Assembly (NCBI GenBank): GCA_902364065.1
Contig: CABJCJ010000004.1
Location: 54,350 to 118,349, forward strand
Reading direction: 5' to 3'
DNA length: 64,000 nucleotides
From: Veillonellaceae bacterium SB90
GTDB taxonomy: Bacteria; Bacillota; Negativicutes; Selenomonadales; Selenomonadaceae
The notes beneath the pieces are model-generated. The model was given only the letters and a program-made list of their open reading frames with translations. It was not told where the DNA came from and did not search any database. A program made the translations under genes and the position numbers. Shown in pieces: positions 1 to 7,691 of the stretch. Position 1 is the stretch's first letter; every line of letters begins with the position of its first letter.

Positions 1-192
1 CTCAAGCAGCGGCTTGGCAGCTTCGAGAATTTCGGCATGCGGGACGGCCGTGGCGCCGACCTTCAGCGTCTTGGCACCGCTCGACTGAGCAGCACCCGAC
101 GAAGAGGACGACGAGGACTGGCTGCCGCCGCAGCCGGCGAATGCCAGCGTCGCAACGACGAGCGCAGCGATGAGTGCGAGTACTTTTTTCAT
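1..192 (-). CDS. metQ: Methionine ABC transporter substrate-binding lipoprotein, 5' part only
   Basis: This is the first 64 codons of a minus-strand gene that runs off the left edge of the window. The visible protein starts with a lipoprotein signal (MKKVLALIAALVVATLAFAG followed by the lipobox Cys), then a Ser-rich linker, then LKVGATAVPHAEILE, the typical start of a NlpA/MetQ mature domain. It lies 19 bp after metI and is third in a metN-metI-metQ operon. The family binds L- or D-methionine outside the cytoplasmic membrane and delivers it to MetNI. A good Shine-Dalgarno (AAGGAGGAAAT) precedes ATG 192. The rest of the gene is not visible, so methionine specificity rests on its neighbours. 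Confidence 0.9.
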   Translation of the reverse strand, partial: MKKVLALIAALVVATLAFAGCGGSQSSSSSSSGAAQSSGAKTLKVGATAVPHAEILEAAKPLLE

Positions 193-211
193 ATGGATTT
201 CCTCCTTTTTT

Positions 212-865
212 TTATCTCTTGTCCAGGCGTTTGGCAAGCGTGTTGCCGACGAACTGGACGAGCTGGACGAGTACGATGAGGATGATGACGGTGGCCAGCA
301 TGATTTCCGGGCGGAAACGCTGATAGCCGTAACGGATGGCGAGGTCGCCGAGGCCGCCGCCGCCGACAGCGCCAGCCATGGCCGATTCGCCGACGAGGCT
401 GATGATGACGGTCGTGAGCTGTGCGACAATCGAGGACATCGATTCGGGCAGCAATACCTTCCAGATGATCTGAGCCGGCGTCGCACCCATGGACTGAGCA
501 GCCTCAATCAGGCCGAACGGCACTTCCTTGAGACTCGTTTCCACCTGGCGCCCGATGAACGGGATGGCCGCGATGACAAGTGGTACCATGGCCGCCGTGG
601 TGCCGATGGCCGTGCCGACGAGCAGTCGCGTGAACGGGATGATGGCGACGAGCAGGATGATGAACGGGATGGAGCGGACGGCATTGACGACGGCTCCGAC
701 CGTGCGGTTGAGCACCGGGGACTCGAGAATCTGTCCCTTGCTCGTCGTATGCAGCAGCACGCCGAGCGGCACGCCGATGACCGTGGCGACGATCATGGAG
801 ACGACGACCATGTAGACCGTCTCGCCGAGTGCCTTACTCAGCAGTGGAATCATGTCTGCGGACAT
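212..865 (-). CDS. metI: Methionine ABC transporter permease
   Basis: A 217-residue polytopic inner-membrane permease with about five predicted membrane segments. The BPD_transp_1 coupling loop sits near residues 115-150 (EVPFGLIEAAQSMGATPAQIIWKVLLPES), matching the EAA loop that docks on the ATPase. Length fits MetI. Start ATG 865 is preceded by AAGGAGGAGGTGATC at good spacing. An internal ATG at 853 is possible but less well placed. The start lies inside the 3' end of metN (32 bp overlap), implying translational coupling. It would form the channel of the MetNI-Q methionine importer. Confidence 0.93.
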   Translation of the reverse strand: MSADMIPLLSKALGETVYMVVVSMIVATVIGVPLGVLLHTTSKGQILESPVLNRTVGAVVNAVRSIPFIILLVAIIPFTRLLVGTAIGTTAAMVPLVIAAIPFIGRQVETSLKEVPFGLIEAAQSMGATPAQIIWKVLLPESMSSIVAQLTTVIISLVGESAMAGAVGGGGLGDLAIRYGYQRFRPEIMLATVIILIVLVQLVQFVGNTLAKRLDKR

Positions 866-1895
866 AACCGATCACCTCCTCCTTGAGATCTTTGCTGCGC
901 AGGTAGGCGATGGCTTCGCTGACCTTTGCCTCCGGCCCCGTGATGCCGATGATCATGCGTCCGAACGGCGTATTCTTGATCTGGTCGAGATTGCCGAAGA
1001 GCATTGTGACCTCGATTTCCGGGAATTTGCGGATCATGCCCGCAAGTACCGGATCGTCGGCTGATTCACCGATGAAGGTCAGGCGCAGCAGCAGGTAAGC
1101 GCCGGGGACCGGCACCTTCGAGATGGCGCCGCCGCGGAAGGCCGTCGGCAGTTCATTTGAGAGCAGCACGCTGATGAATTCCTTCGTGATGGGCTGCTGC
1201 GGGTTCGTGAAGACTTCAAGCACCGTGCCCTGCTCGGCGATGACACCGTTCTCGATGACGGCGACCTTATCGCAGATATCCTTGATGACCTGCATTTCAT
1301 GCGTGATGACGACGACTGTCAGCGAGAGCTTGCGGTTGATGCTCTGGATGAGTTCGAGAATGGATCGCGTCGTCTGCGGGTCAAGGGCGCTCGTGGCCTC
1401 GTCGCAGAGCAGCACCTTCGGCTCGCTCGCAAGTGCTCTGGCGATGCCCACGCGCTGCTTCTGGCCGCCCGAGAGCTGAGATGGATACTGATGGGCTTTG
1501 TCGGCAAGTCCGACGAGCTCCAGCAGGGGCTCCACCTTCTTGCGGATTTCTGCTTCCGGCGTGTGCGACAAGCGCAGCGGGAACGCGATGTTGTCGTAAA
1601 CCGTGGATGTGCTCAGCAGGTTGAAATGCTGGAAGATCATGCCGATGTTCTTGCGAGCCTTGCGCAGCTCCTTATCGCTCATGGCGGTCATGTCCTGTCC
1701 ATCCACGATGACCTTGCCGGCCGTCGGGCGTTCCAGCATGTTGATGCAGCGGATCAGGGTGGACTTGCCTGCACCGCTGAGGCCGATGATACCGTATATC
1801 TCACCGCGCTCGATTGTCAGGTCGATGCCCTTGAGGGCTTTTACCGGGCCTGAGGGGCTGTCGTACGTTTTTTCGATATGAGACAGCTGAATCAT
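834..1895 (-). CDS. metN: Methionine ABC transporter ATP-binding protein
   Basis: A 353-residue ABC ATPase. Walker A is GLSGAGKST (about residues 38-46), the Q-loop is IFQHFNLL, the ABC signature is LSGGQKQRVGIARAL (about 141-155), and Walker B is VLLCDEATSALD followed by the H-loop VVITHEM. A C-terminal NIL domain (about 265-345), which in MetN homologues binds methionine and inhibits transport, is present, so allosteric feedback is likely. First gene of the minus-strand metNIQ operon. ATG 1895 follows AGGAGGTAAGGCGCTAT. I see no SAM riboswitch or T-box in the short leader. Confidence 0.95.
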   Translation of the reverse strand: MIQLSHIEKTYDSPSGPVKALKGIDLTIERGEIYGIIGLSGAGKSTLIRCINMLERPTAGKVIVDGQDMTAMSDKELRKARKNIGMIFQHFNLLSTSTVYDNIAFPLRLSHTPEAEIRKKVEPLLELVGLADKAHQYPSQLSGGQKQRVGIARALASEPKVLLCDEATSALDPQTTRSILELIQSINRKLSLTVVVITHEMQVIKDICDKVAVIENGVIAEQGTVLEVFTNPQQPITKEFISVLLSNELPTAFRGGAISKVPVPGAYLLLRLTFIGESADDPVLAGMIRKFPEIEVTMLFGNLDQIKNTPFGRMIIGITGPEAKVSEAIAYLRSKDLKEEVIGYVRRHDSTAE

Positions 1896-1937
1896 ATAGC
1901 GCCTTACCTCCTAATCATAGTATTTTTATATGTTTTG

Positions 1938-1966
1938 ATACTAGCATATGTAGAATGGCTTGTCAA
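1938..1966 (-). promoter_or_regulatory. Sigma-70/A promoter of metNIQ
   Basis: Read on the minus strand: -35 TTGACA (1966-1961), a 17-bp spacer, and -10 TAGTAT (1943-1938). It lies about 45 bp upstream of the metN start, giving a short untranslated leader. Direct reading of the sequence, not tested. Confidence 0.7.
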
Positions 1967-2066
1967 TAACAGGCTGGCACATTCCATACACCATATGAAA
2001 CATTATATCATCAAATGTCTTCGACTCCTAGACACCTGTCACACATTCCTGAAAAATTTCTCGCGA

Positions 2067-2099
2067 TATATTGCAAATAAGAATTATTTGCAATATAAT
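2067..2099 (+). promoter_or_regulatory. Promoter with overlapping Fur-like palindromic operator
   Basis: A perfect 14-bp inverted repeat with a 3-base centre occupies 2067-2097 (arms TATATTGCAAATAA and TTATTTGCAATATA). It coincides with a promoter: -35 TTGCAA (2071-2076), 17-bp spacer, -10 TATAAT (2094-2099). A repressor bound here would block RNA polymerase. The core GCAAATAAGAATTATTTGC matches the 19-bp Fur consensus at about 12 positions by my own comparison, and the downstream flavodoxin fits iron control. Fur itself is not in the window, so the regulator is inferred. Confidence 0.65.
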
Positions 2100-2152
2100 A
2101 CAAACAGGGAAAATCCTGGCTGATGATTGGCTTTTGCTGAGGAGGGATAATT

Positions 2153-2722
2153 TTGGGGCGGAAAGGATTCGAGCAGCTGCTCGGCTTTCATGCAGCACCG
2201 TTGTTTGTCGGTATCAAGGCAGCCTGTCTGCTGTCGTTTCGCCGCAGCGCCTTTGAGGACTTCGATGCTTTGCTGGCCGAGTATGAACCGTGCCTGAACT
2301 GCAAGGGCATTGAGGTCTTCCGCGTGGTGGAGGGTGAGGAATTCGTGCTCCTGCTGTTCTATCGCCCGGCTGTGCTATGGCGGCGGCTGCAGGATGAAGC
2401 GGCCTGGGCCGTGCTCGCGCAGTACGGCTATACCCGTGAGAGCAGCCTTCAAGGCTGTCTCGAACATCTGCAGGCCCGCATGCGCCTGCAAAAATCTTTT
2501 CCGCATGAAATCGGGCTCTTCCTCGACTACCCAGTCGAAGATGTTGTAGGATTTATCACATACAAGGGAAAAAATTTTTGTTATAGTGGCTATTGGAAGG
2601 TTTACGCGAATGAACAGGAAACGAGAGCGCTCTTTGCGCGTTACGCCCGCTGCAGCGAGGAATTCTGTTCCCGCCTTGAGAAGGGGTGTGCATTTCCGGA
2701 TCTCGTGCAGGCCATTTCGTAG
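2153..2722 (+). CDS. DUF3793 family protein
   Basis: A 189-residue soluble protein of unknown biochemical function. Residues about 120-155 (FPHEIGLFLDYPVEDVVGFI, then a KGKNFCYSGYWKVY stretch) are the hallmark of the DUF3793 family, found mainly in anaerobic Firmicutes and often next to flavodoxin. It starts at a TTG codon 7 bases after GGAGG (2141-2145). A flavodoxin gene follows 27 bp downstream in the same orientation, so the two are probably co-transcribed from the palindrome-overlapped promoter. An iron- or redox-related role is inferred from that context only. Several cysteines are present (for example CLNC) but no recognised cofactor motif. Confidence 0.8.
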   Translation: MGRKGFEQLLGFHAAPLFVGIKAACLLSFRRSAFEDFDALLAEYEPCLNCKGIEVFRVVEGEEFVLLLFYRPAVLWRRLQDEAAWAVLAQYGYTRESSLQGCLEHLQARMRLQKSFPHEIGLFLDYPVEDVVGFITYKGKNFCYSGYWKVYANEQETRALFARYARCSEEFCSRLEKGCAFPDLVQAIS

Positions 2723-2749
2723 AAAACAGTCAAAACAGGAGGTTTTACC

Positions 2750-3181
2750 ATGAGCAAAGTAGCAGTCATCTATTGGAGCGGTACGGGCAATACGGAGGAA
2801 ATGGCGCAGTCTGTCAAGGCTGGTGCAGAGAAAGCCGGTGCTGCGGTGGATCTTTTTGAGGTCGAATCGTTCCCGGTAGAGAAGTTCGGCGAATACGACG
2901 GCTTCCTGTTCGGCTGTCCGGCAATGGGCGATGAGGTCCTTGAAGAAGGTTCCTATGAGCCGTTCTTTGCATCCGTTGAGGATAAGCTCTCTGGCGTTCC
3001 CGTCGGCCTGTTCGGCTCCTACGGCTGGGGCGGCGGTGCCTGGATGGAGGAGTGGGCCGAGCGCGCGCGCGGCGACGGTGCCAAACTCGTAGGCGACGGC
3101 CTGGCCGTTGAGAATTCTCCTTCCGACGAAGACCTCGCCAATTGCGAAGCCCTCGGCCAATCCCTCGTCGCAGCTCTTTAA
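2750..3181 (+). CDS. Flavodoxin
   Basis: A 143-residue flavodoxin, a small FMN electron carrier that can replace ferredoxin. The N-terminal phosphate-binding loop WSGTGNTE (about residues 9-16) and the isoalloxazine-side loop GSYGWGGGAWMEEW (about 88-101) are both intact. Length is typical of short-chain flavodoxins. The acidic composition fits a soluble cytoplasmic electron carrier. It is second in the operon with the DUF3793 gene, has AGGAGG 6 bases before ATG 2750, and is followed by a strong terminator. Induction under iron limitation is likely from the promoter architecture but is inferred. Confidence 0.93.
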   Translation: MSKVAVIYWSGTGNTEEMAQSVKAGAEKAGAAVDLFEVESFPVEKFGEYDGFLFGCPAMGDEVLEEGSYEPFFASVEDKLSGVPVGLFGSYGWGGGAWMEEWAERARGDGAKLVGDGLAVENSPSDEDLANCEALGQSLVAAL

Positions 3182-3200
3182 ACTGCATATGTTATTTCTA

Positions 3201-3236
3201 AAAAGTCCCTGCAAATGTTCGCAGGGACTTTTTTTA
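3201..3236 (+). terminator. Intrinsic terminator after flavodoxin
   Basis: AAGTCCCTGC / GCAGGGACTT stem with an 8-base loop and a following run of T. It lies 20 bp after the flavodoxin stop codon. The A-rich 5' flank would let it work on both strands. Confidence 0.85.
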
Positions 3237-3277
3237 GAACATAAATAGGATGGATTTAGAATATACAGGAAAACATA

Positions 3278-3307
3278 TTGACAAAGTATACTTTTGTAAG
3301 GTAGACT
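3278..3307 (+). promoter_or_regulatory. Probable promoter of the solute-binding protein operon
   Basis: Consensus -35 TTGACA at 3278-3283 and a weaker -10 TAGACT at 3302-3307 with an 18-bp spacer. It is about 60 bp upstream of the lipoprotein gene and just after the previous terminator. Confidence 0.5.
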
Positions 3308-3369
3308 GATCGTAAGTGTTTACATAGTTACATGATTGCTGACGATAGAAACGGGAAGGTGCGTGCGAT

Positions 3370-4167
3370 ATGAAACGATGGTTTGCTTTGCTGGGAGTGT
3401 TGCTCCTGGCGGGAGTCTTGGTGGCGGGATGCGGCGGTAATGCGGGTTCGGATGCGTCTTCCGGCAAGCAGGTCCTGCGCGTGGGCATGGATGCGAGTTA
3501 TCCGCCGTTTGGCTCACAGGATCAGGACACGCAGGATTACGTCGGTTACGATGTCGACATCATCCGCGCCATCGGTGAGCAGGAAGGCTTTGAGGTCCAG
3601 ATCAGCAACCGTTCCTTCGATGGCCTGATCCCGGCTTTGCAGTCACATGATATCGATGTGGCCATCAATGATATCACGATCACGGACGAACGACGTCAGA
3701 ATGTCGATTTTTCGAAGCGTTACTACATTGCCGGCCTCGGTGCCGTGGTCAAGGCGGACAACGATACGATCCATACGGCCAAGGACCTCGAGGGCAAGAC
3801 GCTCGGCGTTTCCATTGGTTCGACCGGTGAGGAGGCTGCCCGCAAGATCCCGGGAGCGAATGTCCGCGTGTTCAATGCCATCAATGAGGCCTTTCTCGAG
3901 GTGCAGAACGGCGGCGTTGATGCCGTCATCAACGATATCCCGACGAATGAATACTATGTCAGCCATACGGGTGGGCAGGGAGTGCGCACGGCAGAACTCG
4001 CCCTGACGCGCGAGGACCTCGGCATTGCCGTACTCAAGGGCAATGCGGAATTGCTCAACAAGATTGATGATGGCCTGGCCAAGATCAAAAAGAACGGCAA
4101 ATTCACGGAAATCTACAAGAAATGGTTCGGCAAGGAGCCGCCAGCCGAACTGCTTCAGGATGAATGA
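3370..4167 (+). CDS. Polar amino-acid ABC transporter substrate-binding lipoprotein
   Basis: A 265-residue SBP_bac_3-family binding protein. The N-terminus is a lipoprotein signal ending LVAGC (Cys about residue 21). The mature domain begins VLRVGMDASYPPFG, the standard opening of the family, and carries the GYDVDIIRAIG and YIAGLGAVV segments of the ligand cleft. It would sit lipid-anchored outside the inner membrane and capture an amino acid. No permease or ATPase lies beside it, so it must work with transporter parts encoded elsewhere. Ligand cannot be assigned, although downstream mmuM makes a sulfur amino acid plausible. Likely first gene of a three-gene operon with mmuM and the YhcH gene. 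Confidence 0.9.
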   Translation: MKRWFALLGVLLLAGVLVAGCGGNAGSDASSGKQVLRVGMDASYPPFGSQDQDTQDYVGYDVDIIRAIGEQEGFEVQISNRSFDGLIPALQSHDIDVAINDITITDERRQNVDFSKRYYIAGLGAVVKADNDTIHTAKDLEGKTLGVSIGSTGEEAARKIPGANVRVFNAINEAFLEVQNGGVDAVINDIPTNEYYVSHTGGQGVRTAELALTREDLGIAVLKGNAELLNKIDDGLAKIKKNGKFTEIYKKWFGKEPPAELLQDE

Positions 4168-4194
4168 CGATAGGTGGGGAAGGAGATGGGACGA

Positions 4195-5133
4195 ATGAAT
4201 GTGCTTGAATCGTATCTGCAGAAGTATCCTCTGATCGTGCTTGACGGTGCTTTTGGTACGGAGCTCGCGCGGCGCGGCTTCGATACGAATGATGCGCTCT
4301 GGTCGGCCAAGGCACTGTTTGAGCAGCCTGAGCTCGTCCGGGATGTCCATTACGATTACTATGCGGCCGGCGCCGACGTCTCGACGAGTGCGAGCTATCA
4401 GGCGACGGTCGAAGGCTTTGAGAAGAAGGGCTTCACGCGTGAGCAGGCAAAGGAGCTCATCGTGCGCTCCGTACAGCTCGTGCAGCAGGCGCGGGACATC
4501 TTCCTGCAGACGCAGCCTGTAGGCAAGGATCGCCCGCGGCCGCTCGCGGCTGCTTCCGTCGGCCCTTACGGGGCTTATCTGGCCGATGGCTCGGAGTATC
4601 GCGGCGATTACCGCGCGAGCCGTGCGGAACTCGCTGACTTTCATGCCGAGCGGCTGAGCCTGCTCGTCGGGGCCAAGCCCGATATCCTTGCCGTTGAGAC
4701 AATGCCGCTGCTCGAAGAAGCCCTCGCCGTGCTCGATGACCTCAAGCATCATCCGGAAGCCGATGCCTGGGTATCCTTCTCCTGTGCCGATGAAATGCAT
4801 ACGTGCGGCGGCGATGATGTGGCGGATTGTGCGCGGCTGCTTGACAAGAACCCGCAGGTGGCTGCCATCGGTGTCAACTGCACGGCGCCGCAGTATGTGG
4901 CATCGCTGGTCAAGCGCATCCATGCGCATACGGCCAAGCCCGTCGTCGTCTATCCGAATACGGGTGAGACGTACGATGCCGTGACCAAGACCTGGCATGG
5001 CAGCGAGGTGCCGTATCACGGCTATGTGCGCCAGTGGTACGAGGCCGGCGCGCGCCTCATTGGCGGCTGCTGCCGCACGACTCCAGACGATATCCGCGGT
5101 ATTGCGGCCCTGCGCCAGCATCTGTTAAAATGA
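4195..5133 (+). CDS. mmuM: Homocysteine S-methyltransferase
   Basis: A 312-residue zinc-dependent methyltransferase that makes methionine from homocysteine, using S-methylmethionine or SAM in characterised members. It opens VLDGAFGTELARRG, the family's usual first strand. Zinc ligands are Cys in GVNCTAP (about residue 225) and the pair in GGCCRTTP (about 290). I chose ATG 4195 because AAGGAG lies 9 bases upstream; in-frame GTG 4174 and ATG 4186 are less well placed. It lies between the binding protein and the YhcH gene with gaps of 27 and 18 bp, so co-transcription is likely. The metNIQ importer 2 kb away suggests a local methionine theme. Confidence 0.92.
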   Translation: MNVLESYLQKYPLIVLDGAFGTELARRGFDTNDALWSAKALFEQPELVRDVHYDYYAAGADVSTSASYQATVEGFEKKGFTREQAKELIVRSVQLVQQARDIFLQTQPVGKDRPRPLAAASVGPYGAYLADGSEYRGDYRASRAELADFHAERLSLLVGAKPDILAVETMPLLEEALAVLDDLKHHPEADAWVSFSCADEMHTCGGDDVADCARLLDKNPQVAAIGVNCTAPQYVASLVKRIHAHTAKPVVVYPNTGETYDAVTKTWHGSEVPYHGYVRQWYEAGARLIGGCCRTTPDDIRGIAALRQHLLK

Positions 5134-5151
5134 GGTGGGAGGATTGATAGC

Positions 5152-5616
5152 ATGATTTTTTCATCAATCGGTGTAAATAAGAGAAGCGTTGCCTTTCCAG
5201 CGGCCATCGAGAAGGCTCTTGACTATCTGAAAGCCCATGACTTCACGAAGATGGCGCCGGGCGTCTATGAGATTCAGGGCAAGGACATCTATGCACAGGT
5301 CTTTGATGCAGAGACGAAGCCTGTTGAGGAGCAGCGCCCCGAAGTTCATGAGAAATTTGTCGATGTGCAGTTCCTGGCTTCCGGACAGGAGAAGCTGGGC
5401 TTCACGCCGGATACGGGCAATTACGAAGTGGCAGAGCGTTTTGATGAACGCGACCTGATCTTCTACAAGGAAGTGGAGAACGAGAGCTTCATCGAGGCGC
5501 GCCCCGGCTGCTTCAGCATTTTCTTCCCCGAGGATGTACATCGCCCGGCCTGCGCATCGGGCAAGCCGATGACAGTCCGCAAGGTCGTCGTCAAAGTCAA
5601 TAAGAATCTGTTATAA
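5152..5616 (+). CDS. YhcH/YjgK/YiaL family protein
   Basis: A 154-residue cupin-like protein of the DUF386 family (EbgC/YhcH/YiaL). The features are PEVHEKFVDVQFLASGQEK in the first half, FFPEDVHRPAC near residue 125, and a VRKVVVKV C-terminus. The His and Glu residues in those motifs form the presumed metal site of the family. Relatives are linked to sugar-acid or sialic-acid metabolism and to the beta subunit of evolved beta-galactosidase, but the exact reaction here is unknown. It is last in the operon before a strong terminator. Confidence 0.88.
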   Translation: MIFSSIGVNKRSVAFPAAIEKALDYLKAHDFTKMAPGVYEIQGKDIYAQVFDAETKPVEEQRPEVHEKFVDVQFLASGQEKLGFTPDTGNYEVAERFDERDLIFYKEVENESFIEARPGCFSIFFPEDVHRPACASGKPMTVRKVVVKVNKNLL

Positions 5617-5636
5617 AGATACTTAAAAAACAATAC

Positions 5637-5694
5637 GATACCCCTCAGATAGGACAGCCTCCAAATAGACTGTCCTGTCTGAGGGGTATTATTA
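5637..5694. terminator. Bidirectional terminator between convergent genes
   Basis: A long hairpin: ATACCCCTCAGA then AGGACAG on the left arm pair with CTGTCC and TCTGAGGGGTAT on the right, with A/T-rich flanks on both sides. It separates the plus-strand YhcH operon from the minus-strand MFS gene. Confidence 0.8.
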
Positions 5695-5756
5695 TGCCAT
5701 GCCGCATAGAAAAAGCGGCTCACCTGTCAGGTGAACCGCAAGTTCATGAGGAAACA

Positions 5757-7109
5757 TTACGCCTCGGCTTCGAGCTTGGCGTTTTCAGACTGGACTTTTT
5801 CTGCAGCGAAGACATCCTTGCGCTGGCCGTTGAGCTTGTACTGGATGGTCAGCACGAGCAGGCCGGAGACGAGCATTGCCGCACCCATGATGTAGTAGCC
5901 GGCAGCGAAGGAACCCGTGTTGACTTTGACCCAGGCCATCATGTTCGGTCCGACCCAGCCGCCGAGATTGCCGCAGGAATTGATGAGAGCGACGGAACCA
6001 GCAGCCGCAGGACCCGTGAGGAACGTCGTCGGGATTGTCCACCAGACGCCCATGGCGGCGTGGATGCCGATAGCGGAGAGGCAGACGAGTGCGAGTGCGA
6101 CAGGCAGGCTCTGAGCGAACGGGGAGAGGCCGAGGCCAACAGCACCGACGAAGAGCGTGCCGGCTACATGCCAGACCTTATCGCCCGTCTTCGTAGCTGT
6201 CTTACTGATGATGAGCTGCACGATGAGAGCCGCCGTCATCGGGATGGCGATTGCACCGCCGAGCAGGGAAGTGGAGAGGCCGGAAAGTTCCTTGAGAACA
6301 GTCGGCATCCAGAAGTAGAAGCCCCAGAAACCAACGACCCAGAGGAAATAGATGAGGCAGAGCTTGAGGACTTTCGGATCATGGAAGGCCTGGAGAACCG
6401 TGTATTTCTTGCGGGCCTGCATGGCAGCCTGTTCTTTCTTGAAGTTGTCCGTCAGATATTCCTTTTCAGCATCCGTGAGCCAGCCAACTTGGTCCGGACG
6501 ATCCTTGACGCAGAAGAAGAAGAAAACAGCGAAGGCGAGAGCCGGGATGGCTTCGAGGATGAAGAGTTCCTGCCAGCCGTGCATGCCGAAGAAGGAGCTT
6601 TCAAGCAGTACGCCGGCAAGCGGTGCACCGATGATGTTCGAGAGCAGCAGCGACGTCAGCATGAGGCTCGTGGCGCGCGCTCTTTCACCTGCCGTGAACC
6701 AGCGCGGGAAGAGCACCGAGTAGATGACGGGGTAGAGGCTGGCTTCCGAGGCGCCCAGCAGGAACCGGCAGAGAAAGAATTGGAACTCCGTCGTCACGAA
6801 GGCCATGAAGATGCAGACAAGGCCCCAGGTGAACATGATGCGCGAGATCCATTTCGTTGCGGAGAAATGGGAGGCTACGAGTGAGCCCGGGATCTCGAAA
6901 ATCAGATAGCCGACAAAGAAGATGCCGGCGCCCATGCCGAAGACTTCCGGCGTTATCCACGGCAGATCGGCTGTCATCGTGAGCTTGGCATACGCGAGAT
7001 TGACGCGATCAATGCAGGCGATGATTGAGACGAGGAAGACCGGCAGGATGATGCGCCAGTCACGTGCCCGTTTCAGTCGTGCGAAATCAACGTTTGCTGC
7101 GTGTTCCAT
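5757..7109 (-). CDS. MFS transporter, anion:cation symporter type, under T-box control
   Basis: A 450-residue 12-segment MFS permease. The pattern RDWRIILPVFLVSIIACIDRVNLAYA at the N-terminus and the G-x-x-x-G-Y-L-I-F-E-I-P-G segment of TM2 are typical of the ACS subfamily, whose known members carry sugar acids and other organic anions. ATG 7109 follows GGAGG by 7 bases. The long T-box leader directly upstream means transcription depends on the charging state of one tRNA, probably tRNA-Ile. That is unusual for an ACS protein and suggests the substrate is an amino acid, a branched-chain precursor or a related keto acid. The substrate is inferred only. Confidence 0.85.
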   Translation of the reverse strand: MEHAANVDFARLKRARDWRIILPVFLVSIIACIDRVNLAYAKLTMTADLPWITPEVFGMGAGIFFVGYLIFEIPGSLVASHFSATKWISRIMFTWGLVCIFMAFVTTEFQFFLCRFLLGASEASLYPVIYSVLFPRWFTAGERARATSLMLTSLLLSNIIGAPLAGVLLESSFFGMHGWQELFILEAIPALAFAVFFFFCVKDRPDQVGWLTDAEKEYLTDNFKKEQAAMQARKKYTVLQAFHDPKVLKLCLIYFLWVVGFWGFYFWMPTVLKELSGLSTSLLGGAIAIPMTAALIVQLIISKTATKTGDKVWHVAGTLFVGAVGLGLSPFAQSLPVALALVCLSAIGIHAAMGVWWTIPTTFLTGPAAAGSVALINSCGNLGGWVGPNMMAWVKVNTGSFAAGYYIMGAAMLVSGLLVLTIQYKLNGQRKDVFAAEKVQSENAKLEAEA

Positions 7110-7156
7110 AATGATACCTCCAGGGAAAATAGAAAGAATAAAAGCTTTTGCTGAAA

Positions 7157-7462
7157 ATAAAAAATCCGTCCCTTTGAAAGGGACGGATTTGATTTCCGCG
7201 TTACCACCCAAGTTTCGTGCAAAAGCACGACGCTCTGACGTACTCAGGTATTCGATTCACGACGTACCATCATACGCGGCTCCTGTAACGGGGAGCAGTC
7301 GTGGCCGCTTACTTTTGGTTCAGCGCCATACCTCGAGGATGATTTTCGGCTTCCTGCTCATCTCCGGCTTTCACCATACCCGGCTCGCTATGCATCAGCG
7401 TGGGAAACTTACTCTTTCCTGTCATCGGCTGTTTTTGATGTAAGGACTGTTGTTCTTGATTA
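7157..7462 (-). promoter_or_regulatory. T-box riboswitch leader (probable Ile specifier)
   Basis: Read on the minus strand, this holds all T-box landmarks in order: an AGAGTAAG S-turn (about 7415), the distal stem I segment with AGCGAGCCGGG and GGTGAAAGCC, the specifier region GCCGAAAATCATCC (7350-7337), the T-box core TGGGTGGTAACGCGG (7211-7197), and the competing terminator TCCGTCCC/GGGACGGA (7190-7162) with a T run. The specifier triplet best fits ATC (7343-7341), an Ile codon. The acceptor-pairing bulge TGGT matches a tRNA ending ACCA, and tRNA-Ile has discriminator A. Uncharged tRNA would stabilise the antiterminator and switch on the MFS gene. The class is clear; the specifier is from alignment by eye. 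Confidence 0.9.
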
Positions 7463-7470
7463 CGTGTCTT

Positions 7471-7499
7471 ATCATAACGCTGCTATGTAAACTTGTCAA
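7471..7499 (-). promoter_or_regulatory. Promoter of the T-box/MFS transcript
   Basis: On the minus strand: consensus -35 TTGACA (7499-7494), 17-bp spacer, -10 TATGAT (7476-7471). Transcription would start near 7464, exactly at the 5' edge of the T-box fold. Confidence 0.8.
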
Positions 7500-7691
7500 C
7501 ATCTTTTTTGTTTTTCTCGAATATTTGTCTATGATGTGAATCTGACTGTATGCAAATGGGATCGCTGGCATGGTAATGTATTCGATTTTGATCGTTCGTA
7601 TTCGAAAGAGAAAATCTGATTTCTGCGCGATGGGAGAAGATTTTGGTATCGTTTTATAGTATAATAGAAACTATCAGAAAGGACGATTACC

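Noticed and set aside
1896..2066. SAM riboswitch or T-box upstream of metNIQ
   Set aside because: Only a short leader with a plain promoter is present; no S-box or T-box landmarks.
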